Below, piece after piece: positions 38,827-51,285 of a stretch of DNA of 64,000 nucleotides. This stretch comes from Ifrita kowaldi (lineage: Eukaryota > Chordata > Aves > Passeriformes > Cinclosomatidae). The notes under the pieces are model-generated. The model did no database searches and was not told the origin of the DNA. It saw only the letters and a list, made by a program, of their open reading frames with translations. Every line of letters starts with the position of its first letter. Position 1 is the first letter of the stretch. The DNA lies in assembly GCA_013398055.1 (NCBI GenBank), contig VZRS01008351.1, forward strand, positions 763,943 through 827,942. Direction: 5' to 3'. The translations under genes and the position numbers were made by a program.

Positions 38827-41565
38827 CTTATTTTGACTACCTTTGCATACTGTTCTCAATAGAAACACTTTTTGAAGCTCAGCTTCCCACTTACTGTGGA
38901 TTTTTTTTAGATTGGATTTGACTGTACCGGGGGGTGGTCACTTTCTCAGTGCAAAAGGAATGTGCTAGAGAACTAGAGTTTGTGGGCTACTTTCTCCTAA
39001 AGATACAACAGGCAAAAATTTGATGGGCAAAGGCAAAAGAAGTTACAAAGAGAGAAGGAGATTGTGAAAAACTCTTGCAAAACCCTCTACCACCATCTGT
39101 GGCATGGAAGTGTTGTCATCGAAAAACAATTAATGATAATTAACCTTTTGGTCATCCATATCAAGAGAAAAAGTGACAACAGAAGCTGAGGAACAAACCC
39201 ATTGTTACCATAAGTGAGTCTAGCCAAGCAGCAATCACTGCTGGTTTTATTCATGGTCTCAAAGTTATGGAAAAGGAACCTTCAGGGTCTCCCTTGAGCT
39301 GTCCACATCAGTAACCACTGCAAAACAGCCTTTGGTACAGGGACACTTAGAAAAGCCCGGAACCAAATTTTTTTCTTCCCTTTACTTTCAGGAAGTTATG
39401 CAAGTGCTTTTGAACACATGCAAACTTTTAGGGCATTGCAGGAGTTAACTGTTTAAATCAGTTTTTACACCACCTCCACTTGAACCACGAACTTCCTGAG
39501 TGCCAAGCAAGTTCAACCTGTTCCATTTTGCTTTACTAGACAAAAAATGTAGACCATGACAGAGAAGATGCTGGGGCACTTTAGGGCTCAGCCAGAAGGC
39601 ACTGTTTTATTCCTCAAAATCCTTTCTTCCTGCACCATGGCAAGCATCCTTACCAGCAAAACAAAATATTTGTGCTGAGTAACTGCAGGCAAAGCCATTT
39701 TAATCCTCCTTGTATCAAGATTATCTCTGCTTTCTCCTGTGCCACAAAAAGCTGGGTACAGAGTACCCTGAGATTTGTCTCCATTGTGTTGTCAGCTAAA
39801 TGGCTGGGAAAATCCCAAGTAAACCTAGAGCTGCATAAATCAATGTCTATAGAGAGGCTTAGTGGTAAATGCTGTGAGGAGCATGGACAATGCAGAGAAT
39901 TGTAAACTTGAGTCAATCCTTTAAGTCACCTGGACACAAACACAATGGCACTATGAGATTGGGTGAGTATTGACCAAGTCTCACAGTACAAGTCTCAGAG
40001 ATTTTCAGCCCATTTGGGTCACCACCTCAGCAAACGCTCTTTACCACAGATCCTCCTCACAGGAAGGAAGTCTCTGCTCAGCAGCTCTGTAAAACGTAGG
40101 CAACATCGAGACTTCCCCCAGGCTTGCAGTGCATATTGGAAATGGCTGCCCTGATTCTGGGCTGACCCTTGGTACCCCGAGGAGGTTTGCCCATGGGGAT
40201 GTCTTTATTTATATCCACAGAGCAGATGTCCTTGGCACAGACAAGGTCCATGCAGCAGATGTTATTGCATTGCTGGGAGCCCCAGCCAGAGCTCTGCATC
40301 CCTTAAGAGGGGCACTGCAAGCCACTGGCCTGCCCTGAATGGAGAATTCTGATCATTTAACTGGAAAGAAAATCTCCATGGCAACAGAACTGGAAGAAGC
40401 ATCACGTTGCCAGGAAGGGGTGGGCTGGACCCTTTCATTCGAAGCTATGGCATGTTTGGAAAACAGATCTTCATTCCAATTTCAACAGCCACTCCTAACC
40501 AAATGAAAAACCAAAGAGACTTCTTTAATCCCAGTCCCATCCTGATAACCACAGAAACAACACCCAGATCCAGACTTCTCAGAGGAAGTGCATTCTGCTG
40601 TATAAATGTGTATTACATCTGAGTTCACCCTTACAGTGAAAACACTTGCACATTACCTAAAATCTCCTCACTGCTGAAAATACTTTGACCTATTGATCAG
40701 TACAAATATATAGATTTGTTCAGACAAACTTTTCAACGCTGAGCTTCTAACATTTGCTTTACATTTGTTATACATCTTTCTGAGGTGATGGGTACTAATG
40801 AACAAGGAGTTATCCTCCTTAGGTTCTGGGAAGAGAAAACTACTACCAAAATACCAGTGTTTTTCCCACAGGCTGTGCAGCTTGTTCATTACAATACCAA
40901 GGTTACCATCTAAGTAACCTAAAGATGTGCAGGCTGAAACTTTTCTTTGGTGTGTTGCTCTGGAATAAGCAGGGAAGCCTCAGTTTCTGAGTTCATTCAA
41001 TCCCTAAGTGCTGATAAAAATAAATACCCATCTTTTCCCAGCTAAGGTATCTAAATATACTTCCTGAAAAAAATAGGCAACTCCTTGAACTTTTGTTGAA
41101 AGAAGAAATATTCTCTTCTAAGTCACATGTTGATGCCCACATGTTGCTACAGTCATCAGGATTCTGCTGCAATTTCACAATAAATCTTTTATTTTTGTGC
41201 TGCCTAAGCCTACAGCTCAAGCTTCCTCTCTAACATGCTATTCTTGAGCCTGATGTAAAATTATAATTACCTTGTGCAAGTTCCTAGGCTGTAATGTGTG
41301 TCTGCACACAAGTGCAGAACAACCAACATATCTTCACTTCCTGCTGGAGTTTGCTGCTAAATATAGTAAGCAAATATGACAAAGAAGTTTGCTTAGGAAG
41401 CAGGTGGTAATTGCATTTCAAAGGCAACCACTGACTGGTAACAGGAGTGATAAGCAAATAGAATTCAAGTAGTGCAAGCCAAGGTTTTGTACTGATGTGA
41501 AAATACAGGTAGAAAACAACATGAAAAGCAATGCATTCAGTTACATGATATCATCTTTGTTTTAG

Positions 41566-41632
41566 GATACAAAACAATTACCTAGCCTTACAAAGAATTA
41601 ATCAGGATCTGGAGGATAAACTTTACAGAATG
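41566..41632 (+). CDS. BEGAIN: BEGAIN next coding exon, coiled-coil continuation (partial gene)
   Basis: Coding exon of 67 bases between a tcatctttgttttag acceptor (AG at 41564-41565) and a strong GTAAGT donor at 41633. Its first base completes the arginine codon split from the exon at 35196-35357 (AG plus G). It then reads IQNNYLALQRINQDLEDKLY followed by R and M, and ends exactly on a codon boundary (phase 0). In mammalian BEGAIN the corresponding stretch also directly follows the LRR that ends the previous exon, so order, phase and sequence all agree. It extends the same N-terminal coiled coil, with leucine and isoleucine spacing typical of heptads. The next exon should start on a codon boundary and, by recall of the family, begin with residues like GQHYEEEK. 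I searched by eye to the end of the window and did not see it, so it probably lies beyond 64000. Confidence 0.9.
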
Positions 41633-42619
41633 GTAAGTTATCATAAGTGCTTTTTTTTTTTAATATATTAAATGTGGTTTTATGATTCTTAAGCCATTGG
41701 AAAAACATGTATGTAGCTATCACAAAAAAAACCTCTCAAGGTCTAAAAGCAATGATGCTTAGAAAAGATATCATGATGAGAGCTCAAGCTGTGTACAGTG
41801 ACATAGCTCCACCAATTTAAATAGAGATTGCCTTGACTGATGATCTAGCTGAGTAAATTGTACCTTTAAAATAATTCTGGTAAATTTAGTTAATAACTTC
41901 ATGGGTTTTAAATATTTATGTTTTCATTAAGTATCAAATTTAAATAAGGTAATCTAAGGTTTTCTCATGCTTCTTAGATGCTTCTACTCAGCCTTTGTTA
42001 AGTGATTTAATAGAGCTTGGATGGTCTGACTTAAATTCTTTTGTAACTATCAATCTCAGTATGTTAATTTCCAATCTGCAAGTGTCTGACACCACAATGT
42101 CAATGTCACTGTCACGGACCAATTAATAACCGAGAGGAAACCACTGCAGCCTTTGTGGGCCCCACATTGCTTGCAACACAGCACCACTGATCCAAAACAG
42201 CTTGAAGATGTCAAAAAGAAATGGCAATGCCATTGGTGCCCTGGCTCGTTGCTAATGCTGCTGGGACATTGTGCCCACTGGTAGGAGTAAAATTACAAAG
42301 GAATGTGAAGATAATGTTTAGAGAGGAAAGAATGACAGTTTTGAATTTCCAAAGATCTCAGGTAGCAATTGCGTGGATGAGCAGCTTCAAATGGGGGCAA
42401 TGGTTTATTGCAGATTTTGAGTGAGTACAGACTATAGTAACATACAGGACAGGCACTAGCCTTTATTAATAAACAAATTTTTGAAAATGTCATTGTTCTT
42501 ATCTCAGAATCCTATTTCAATAGCTAGCAATGAATAGGGGACTGAGCTTTTGCAACTGGCTAACAACAGGACAAAGTTACAGCTGGGTTGTAGCTGACAT
42601 TTGTTCATAAATATATGTT

Positions 42620-42678
42620 TAAACACTGTAATAGCATAAATAACATATATATAAACACTGTAAAAGCATAAATAACAT
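42620..42678. repeat. Two-copy tandem repeat, offset 32
   Basis: The unit taaacactgtaatagcataa-ataacat is followed by taaacactgtaaaagcataa-ataacat, differing at one base and separated by a short TATA run. It lies in the region downstream of the second BEGAIN exon. Confidence 0.85.
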
Positions 42679-43370
42679 TTGGCCTCAGGTTATTGTGCTT
42701 TTTTTCCCCACTCCTCTTTTGTTGCTTTTTCTTTTTGCCCAAATCACCTCAGGATTTTGTCTTCATCTGTAGCCCAACATTTATTACCTATGCACCACAA
42801 AAGATAAATAAAGTGGAGTCATTTGGGCTGGTAAATGAAATAATAGCATTAGAAACACAGAAGGAAGGACTCCAGAAAATCCATGTGTTTTTATCAGGTA
42901 TTTCAGATCAAAGCAAAGAATTTTTAAACTGCTGTTTCAGCATCCAGTTAAATCCTTGAGAAATTATTTCAGAGCACAGCACAGAAAGATGTAAAACCAG
43001 TCCCTTGGAGCACTGTGCCTTTCTTTATCCCACTAATATGACAGTCACTGAAGATAGCTTTAGAGGCTTGAAGAAGATCAATCAGGCTCTGCACACCACT
43101 TAACTCCAGACTGCTTTGCTTTCTGAAATATTGAAACTGAAGACATGAAACAAAACAAAACAAATGTGAAATAGAAACTCTATTAAAAGGAAAAAAGATG
43201 AGGAAGAAAGTACCATATCTGATTTAGATAAGTCAAACCTTTTGATTTTCAGGGCGCTCCAAAAGCCCTCAATACTTCAGAGACAGTTGAACTGAACAAC
43301 AGCTTATGGTGGACTGGGCTCTTGGATACTTTTCTTTCCCTTTCCTGCTTAGGAGGAACAGCTGTGTGTA

Positions 43371-43400
43371 TTTTTGTTTTGTTTTGTTTTGTTTTGTTTG
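43371..43400. repeat. (TTTTG)n microsatellite
   Basis: Six consecutive TTTTG units (tttttgttttgttttg...), ending in gtcattctaaaa. Simple sequence with no coding meaning. Confidence 0.95.
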
Positions 43401-46400
43401 TCATTCTAAAATCAAACACTTCTGATTTCTCTACCCTTATACAAATCCAAATATATAAACCATATGTTTACTTCCTCCCTCTCTCCCCTACCCCATCCCT
43501 TTGTATACACACATGTATCTACACACTCACACCCACACAGGTTTTGACTATTTAGTGGGCTCAAATTCAACAAGTAGGAAAAGAAAGACACCCAGGCAGC
43601 GGTCCCTTGCTCCCCTTGTAGATAACATGGGATGCTGCCAGGAGATGAGTTAATCCCTGCCCTAATAGGTGATCCACAATTCCCCCTCTCCCAGTGACTG
43701 GTCCTTCTCATCACAACTTTTGTAGGAGTTCATTGTGGTCTCCCTCTTCTAACGTTTTTAGGTATCCTGAATGTTAAAGCCTTTCATGCCTGCTATTGGT
43801 ATAAGAGATGTAAAAGAATAATCATTAATTCATCAGCAGTCACAGAAAAGAAGCTGATGTAGCAGTTACTTTTCTTCTAGGCTCTGCTTCCTTTTGGGTG
43901 CTAATCTATAAAATATTTAAAAATATATGAAAGCACACTTCTGATCACAGCAAATGGTATCCAACTGAAACCTCTGTCACATCAGAAGTTGAAGTATAAA
44001 TATAAAATATAAACCATGGTGTCTGATTTGGCTAAGAGCTAAAAAATGCAATCCTGGAATCAGGGGAGATCTTGCTGTATTAGACTGGGCATGACTAAAC
44101 ACATGGAACAGTAGAGGAATGTGGCACGGTGTTAAAGTTCTGCTGTCACTCCTCATAAAACTCCTGTTCTTACCACAGTAAGTGTCTTCAGCTGGAGAAG
44201 ATTTCTTTGGTTTTGTAAGCACTGGTTAAGAAATGGAATATACAGTCTGTCTTCCTAAATAATTAATCTTTATAACTCTTTTCTCCATTAAGATGTGGGA
44301 AAAGACTGGGCAGAGTCCCCACATTTTGAACTGCAATTCCATCACAGCACTGTTCAATCAAATAACTTTTTATAATATTTAGTTCCAGTTGTCATCAGTA
44401 ATCTTCGCTTATCTTTACACTTGTTTGAGTTTTTGGAGCATGCTCTGCCATGGTCCTGCTGCTCACAAACAGCAATTACAAGTAGATTATGCAAGTCATC
44501 CCAACCACATGGTTAGAAATCCTTTATATTATCTCAATCCAGTTGTATTCTCTATATGATCCTCTCTGGAATTAAGCAACGTATTTTAAAAAGCTTTTGA
44601 AGTTTCAAGGCTTTTGGCTGCAGTTAGTTCTGTAGATTTACCTTTAATGTCTTAAGCCAGGTTTTTAATGGTATCCTCTTTTGGGAAGAACTGGAGCCTA
44701 ATAATAGCTGCTTAATAAGCCCAACTGCTAATGAAAATTACAACCGTTTCTCCTCCCCATCTGCATTTTGAATGTTTTTGAAAACATGATCACAGAAATC
44801 CAGCTGCAAAGAGCTCAGGAGACCTTATTATCCAGAAACACCCCAAAATATGTCTTTTTTTGCACAGTTTGACAAACAGACTGCTGGATGATATTAGCTT
44901 TGGTTCCCACCTCTGTAAAGCCAGCACCAGCCCTCAGCACACAGTGCCTTGTACATTTTATCATCTGTCAAGATGAAAACTCTTACATTTTTTCAATAAG
45001 AATGTACAAAGTTTACAGATAAATTTTACCATAGAATTTTTACAATATTACACATCAAATCCTGATTTTTCATTCATATTAAGGCAGACTGGGAGTGAGA
45101 CTCTGCCATAAAGTTGAAAGAAATTATTATATAAGCCAGCAGTAAAGAGGGGTTTGTGTTAAGGATGATCATGTCTGAAATGCTGCACTTTCTGAGCACT
45201 GCACTGATTTTTATCCTGTTTCTGCCTCTGCCTATGAGCTGGAGGAGGACTAAGAGGTACAGCAAATACTTTATATTCTATGTTATTAAGAGTTATTTAT
45301 CCAGCTCTTGAATATCTGTGGTTTTCCAGTTTGCTGGCCATAATATATACATAAGTATCTCCAGCTGGGGAAATCCAAATATGAATTAAATATGAGCTGG
45401 GCAATTTTAAGTGGTGCTCTGAGACCTTATGCCAGGGAAATGATATTTTAAAAGAAGCAGATTGCTGGGTATCCAGGCCAGGAAGGTAAAGAATATGGAA
45501 AGGGGTGAGGAATTTGATGAACAATTTCAGTCAGGCATTAAAAACATCTAAGTACCAGCAGTTTGGCTTTGCAATTTCAACCAGTGACTAGATGGCACCT
45601 GAGTCTCCTATGATACCTACCAGTCACAACCCCAATACGGTTTAAATCACAGGTGAAAGATGAAAACAATGGAGAGAAATCCTTTTTCTCATACAAACAT
45701 AAGGAAAACAGAAGCCCAGCATCCTTAGGTTCTTGAATGGAACATGATGACTTTGACAGTGACTTTGAACAGAGTGATTTGAAGCCCATCTTTTTCATTT
45801 TCTTCCCTTTATGGAAGGAGAAGTTTCTCCTCCTCCCCCATGTCCCATAAAAATCAAATAGAGATGACCTAAATATACTTAAAAAGATTTGCATCCCAAA
45901 GACAAGAAAGTTTAGAGTCAGCTCAACCTGACAGGCTCATTTACTCACATTCAGTGAAGACAGCTGTGAATTTCAAGAGAAATTTATACTGGTTGGTTAG
46001 TTAAGGCAGAAGCCAGAGAAGGTTTGTGCTTTGTGGACTAAACAACTGCAAAATAAAATTTCTAAGGAAGGAAATGACCGTAAATGCCACAGAAACAAGT
46101 AATTTATAAAAATAGCTGTTGAAAAACATGCATTTCTAGGAGGACTTAAGGCTACATGGTTTTATGCTTACAGGCACTTTGCGCTAAAGATGTCCCTTTC
46201 TCACTCACTCTTCTCAATCATATTCCAAGTTAAAAATATTGCCAAGTAGGCAATAGGACCTACACATACTAGCACCTGTAGCAGCTACACAAGTTCAGAC
46301 TGAGGAGGTTCATGAGTTTTGCAGTCAAATAAATGAATTCTCCTGGCTAATTTGGGAACATTAGCATGAGCACACAGGCTTTCAGACATCCTCAGTCCTT

Positions 46401-47295
46401 TCGCTCTCTCTGAACAGAGATTCACTTCCCATTGTTGCCCCATTGTTATGTGGTTGGCGATGGTTGCCCAATCCTCTTCCCAAGGCAGCCCAGCCACTCC
46501 CTGATTGCTCTACATGAATCTGACATCATGAGAGACTGTTCTGGAAACTACTCTCCATTTTTCCAAAAGGCATGGAACTGTTCTTCTGTTCTGTCTCTCC
46601 CTCTCAGTAGGACATCTTCCATGTAATTACATTCTCCCAGCTATGAGAAGCCTAGCGAAGGTGTAAAGTGACAATGAACCCTTCTCACTTCCAACACTGT
46701 CTCTGTTGCGTGATAACAAAACTCCTTCTTAATATGTCTTATCTCTTGGCCACTGATAGGCATTTCTGATACCTGAGGTTTTCAATCATTTTCTTCATCC
46801 AGATCTCCATGGTTTGGTCTCTGTCTCTTAGCACAATCCCTAGGGATGCCGTATTGACCAGTTGGGAGCAGAAAAAGCTGTTCTTTTCAAAATAGCTGAA
46901 AAAACAGAAATATGTGTGGGATGTGGGTATTTTTGGCCTGTGTATTTCTTGTAAGTGCCTCCGTCCTTTGTGATTATCTCCCAATTCACCACAATGACAG
47001 GGAAAGCAAGAACAGGAATAAGCCTGAAAAGGTGCTCTGTAGCAGGCATTTCACATCTCAAAGTCCTTCACAAAAGCTGGTGTCACCTGTGAATGTGAAA
47101 AACAAAGCATAGAAGACCATGTCTTGGCCAAGGTCATCAAGAAGCAAGGAGCAAATTTCCAAATAATTTCTAGGTTTTCTCTACCTAAATCAACTGCCTA
47201 TAAAAAACATCAGAGGGCTTCCTAGGTTTCCTTAGACCCCAATTACAATTCAAGCTGCTTATCTCCCATTTCAGAATAAATTGAAAATGGCAAAG

Positions 47296-47457
47296 ACAGA
47301 GAGAAGGAAAGAAAGAGAGAGAGAAAGAGAGAGAGAGAAAGAATGAGGGGAGGAAGGAAGGAAGGAAGGAAGGAAGGAAGGAAGGAAGGAAGGAAGGAAG
47401 GAAGGAAGGAAGGAAAAGGAAAGAAAGAAAGAAAAAGAGAAAGAAAGAAAGAAAGAG
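47296..47457. repeat. Purine-rich microsatellite, (AGGA)n with flanking GA/GAAA runs
   Basis: A pure run of about 16 AGGA units spans about 47351-47414. On the left are GA and GAAA repeats with one interruption (gaatgagggg), and on the right GAAA repeats ending at gaaagaaagaggta. The strand is almost purely purine for about 160 bases. The opposite-strand frames rich in Ser-Phe-Leu-Pro are artefacts of the repeat. Confidence 0.97.
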
Positions 47458-50400
47458 GTATACAAGGAGAGTACTGGTACTCAGTTAGTATATAGTATTT
47501 AGAGTATTTAGTACAGATCATTATAGATCATCTGTTTCATAATCTATTATTTTTTTTCCTAAATAAAGAAAAGTACTTTTTGGAAATAGTATTGCATCTG
47601 CAGAATCCAAAACCATTTCATTTAGTCAGTACAGGAGAGAATACAGAACTAATTGAGATAAGACAATGGCTTCTGTGAATTGAAAATCAGGAGAGGGATG
47701 GAGAAAGATGAATTAGTACATTTTCTGGTTGCATACTTTGAGCTCACAGAACACTACTAAAGCTATGAAGGATGATCAACATCATAAGACCTTTTCTTTA
47801 TTATCACAAGTGGCATATACCTCCAGCAGAATCCTCTTTGCTCACTAGAGGTGTAATATTTAATCCTGTACTACTTTCTTTTTCTTTTTTCCTCCAGAAA
47901 CAAAAATTTCTTCTTTCAACCTCCTGTCACTAACACAGCCTCAGAAGACGCTATTACATTGACTTCAGGGAATTAGCATCAGTCAACACCATCTCTATTC
48001 CCTCCAGCTATAATTTATTTGGCATTTTCTTATCAGGAAGGACTCTACCCTGGCAAGGCATGATGTGCAATGTGGGAGATGATAGGTAAAAGGAAAGACT
48101 ATAAGCACATTTTGTCAACTTCATCTATAGTGCCAGAAGGAAGAGCACAGGCTGTGAAGCTGACTAGCTAGCTTAGAAAGGCTTCTAATGAGCTGATAGG
48201 AAAGACACCTTTTTCCAGAACAATTGCAATGCTGTAGCTGTAGGAAACTAAAGAAATTGATGGCAAGTAAAACTACCCTCTGGCTTCCAACAAGTTTGTC
48301 CTGCTGTCAGTGGGGTTAGATAATGAACTGATTATGTTCATTTATAAACAACAGATCCTCAGCGCTGCTGGTTTCCCAAAGAACTGGACCTAAGTCAGCA
48401 AAATAAAAGACTTCTAATCTGGGAGAAAACTTTTTGCCACAAAAGATATCTGGTGCCTGGAGCAAAGTCCTGAGCACTTGAAACAGATGAGCAGCCAGCT
48501 AATTCCTACTTAGAGGAGCAATCAGCCTGTGTAGTGATACCCTGTTCATCCATATTTTATATCAAAGAGCACATCTAAGCAGAACCAAGGTCAGGAGTGG
48601 CAGGACCCTTCCCCAGCCTGGGGCCAGGTTTGTTTGCGTTCATTGAATTTAGATAAAGTATCCCTGTTTATAATTTAAATCTGCTGCTCGGATTTCCATT
48701 CCAAAAAAGCTGAACAAGAGGTGACAGGTGCCTTTATCCTGAGCTCATGTTAGACACAGGACATGCATTGAACTGAAAACCCGAGGAATATTTCAAGATG
48801 ACACTGTGACAAAAAGACCTTTAGCAGGAGGTGCAGGTGTAAACGGATTTTATTGCCATGTCCTTTTACAAAGTGTATGCCATGTAGGTTGGCATTATTT
48901 CAAATTAGGAGCAAACCCCTGCAGTTGTCAGTGCTAAGCTGAGGAGCTGTGTGAAGTGACATACCCTGCTCAGTCAAGTCAGGCTTGCCCTCATGAAGAA
49001 ACGTTAAAGATCAACAGTAGTACTTGTTGTACCAGGAAGAAAAGTAATCATCCTGCATTTCTTTTACAAATCACTTGCACAGAAAGAAAAGCATGTTTTC
49101 ACTTCACAAGCAGAACCTTGACAGCACTTTGCTAAACAGATTTCTTTCTGTGATGCGTTATTAATTATACACCAGTGTCAAAGTTTTTTTTTCCCTTTTA
49201 CTGCTATGGAATTACATTTCAAGCCTCTAACATGGGGTAGTCAAGGAAACAAATCTTTATAAGACCTTTGCTAGTACAAGGTTGAATATGACATTAAGAG
49301 CAAATAATTCTTCAAGTGAAATGCCAGAGAGCATGATATCAGAATCCTCAGACAAAACACTACAGCCCCATGATGTTATCTTTAACAAAATTATAGTATT
49401 GGGAAATCAAGAAGAAAAATCAGATTCTGCTGCAAGTTATATTTAATCAGAAACAAGTGTTGTTTCCTGAAAAGGATAAATGCTATAATTTAACTCTGAT
49501 GGACAAATTAGATCAGGTCAGTAATTCAGACTTGAGACAACACCTCATTTATCGGAGAAAAAGATGCTGCTTATTTCCATATCACTACTTTGCAGAATAG
49601 ATCATCTAAAATGTTGTGGGCACAGAAGATACATTGATAGCACATTCATTTATTCAATTTCTCTGATCTATCATAAAAAGAAGAAAATGCCGAGCTTGAA
49701 GATCACACTATGAATTATATTGCTGTAGTTTTATTCTATCAAAAGGTCCACAGCAATCAGAAAAAGGCATTCAATAAGTAAACCTCTGCATGCCTAAACT
49801 CTATCCTCCTCCTCTTACAACTCTTTTAGTAAAGGGGCAAAGTAGATTACAAAAATTTCAGCTGACAGATAAATTTCTTCCCTGAAAAATACTTTTATTG
49901 CTTTGTCTTTCCCTTGGCATGTCTTCTTGAAATCCATCTCCAACTCTAAATGATTTTTCCCCTGCATTGAAACCAGGCTTTTTATCCTTTAGTCTTGGAA
50001 TACCCTTCCTAGGCTCTGGACCTGCATCTTGGAAAGAGCTGACAATGTATACACAAGCACATTGTGTCCAGTAAAGCGTTTTCTCATTCCTCTCTTCTTT
50101 GATTTCTTAGGCACATCTTGGCTTCGTTTTCTATGTCTTCCCTCTTATATCTTCATTCTCCATAACAGCATTTGAGAGCAATTTTCTAGAGTGACTTGCC
50201 GGTCATGTGGCATGAGGAGTTCACTATCTGCTGTAGAAATTTGCTGTATTTTCTTAAACTGGTTCCTTCCTAGTTGTATTTTAAGTCTTGTTGCCTCTAT
50301 ACACTTCTTGATTATTGCAGAACATTTGTATGGAAGAATAAATTGGAGGAATATTTTGGAAAATGATTGGTATATCAAACTTTCACATCACTACAGATTT

Positions 50401-51129
50401 TTTCAATGGGCTTAAATTAACTAAATTCACACTTTTGACTATTCTTCCCCAATGTGCCATAGAATAATCTGGCATGAGAAGGATTAGAAAAGACAATTTA
50501 ATTATATGCTCTGTCTGAGAAAATACAATTCAATTAAGGAAGATGTGATTATTAAATCTAAAATGCATTAGCATGCATCAATCAGCTGTATGAGCTTTAA
50601 ATTAATAAATAGTTCTTTCACAGTTACCCAACTACTAGACAGAGAATCTGAATAAAACCCTCTAATAAAATTAGCCCAAATCTCTCAATGCATTTTTAAA
50701 AGCATAATTTATTGAATGGATCTTTATACAGCAACTGTACTAATGTCAATGAAATTTGTTCAACTATTGGGCAACGTTAAAGTAGTAATGTATTCTATTT
50801 TGTCCCTAAATCTAGGTATTTTGTATGAAGGGACTAATTGAAGTGAACATTGTACAACATTAGCATGTTTTTGTCTCAAATTATCTGATCATTTAAGGTT
50901 TCTATCAAAACTTCTCGTACTTTCCTGTTTAAATATTTTAGCTATTTTTCTTTCAAATTTCTAGTGTGGATACAGAGAGATATCAAAGATTTCAGTAAAT
51001 AAATAGAGAAAAGATGCCTAGTAAAGTAAAATTATTATTTCAATACAAGATGCCAGGAAAGCAAATTAGAGTTTAAGTTACCAATTATTGAATCTATCTT
51101 GTTAAGATAGATTTAATTTCTCCTAATAG

Positions 51130-51285
51130 GGTACAGCCATTCAATACCCAACTCAGGATGCTGATGAAAGTTGTCTCAATGGGGAAGTCAATTTTGTTAG
51201 AGCTCCAAGTAAGCCTAGTAAGAAAATGAAAAGAATTCAAAATATGGTTGTGTCAACCTGCTGCAGTAAGGTTTCTGACATGTAA
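51130..51285 (+). other. Exon-like open segment, possible unrecognised or alternative terminal exon
   Basis: After a pyrimidine-containing acceptor (tttaatttctcctaatag, AG at 51128-51129) a frame opens on a codon boundary, the phase left by the BEGAIN exon ending at 41632. It begins GTAIQYPTQDADESCLNGEV, followed by NFVRAPS. A GTAAGC donor motif is at 51209; unspliced, it stays open to a TAA at 51283-51285 (51 codons). The protein is not the expected BEGAIN continuation and I do not recognise it. Splicing from 51208 would leave phase 1, which does not suit the next expected BEGAIN exon, so only an alternative terminal exon or an unrelated gene would make sense. Confidence 0.15.

Larger units (their letters stand above)
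35358..41565 (+). other. BEGAIN: BEGAIN intron between the two recognised exons (6.2 kb)
   Basis: A GT-AG intron (GTTAGT...TTTTAG) that splits an arginine codon after its second base. Its first 400 bases are very AT-rich, with TATATA runs around 35590-35750. I see no transposable element that I recognise in it. It contains an exon-like 57-base segment at 36957-37013, described separately, and several short open frames (for example 37258-37578 and 40129-40338) with no recognisable protein and no convincing splice sites. If the intron were retained after the first exon, translation would stop at 35380-35382 after a few extra residues. Confidence 0.85.

Noticed and set aside
42221..42424. Frame ending at a GTGAGT donor motif (42421), considered as a BEGAIN exon
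   Set aside because: With the upstream acceptor-like site (gcttgcaacacag) a phase-0 entry hits a stop at the third codon, and the peptide does not match BEGAIN.
43501..43541. CA-containing stretch considered as a microsatellite
   Set aside because: Too interrupted (acacacatgtatctacacac) to call a true repeat array.
47243..47521. Minus-strand frames rich in Ser-Phe-Leu-Pro repeats
   Set aside because: Translation of the AGGA/GAAA microsatellite only.
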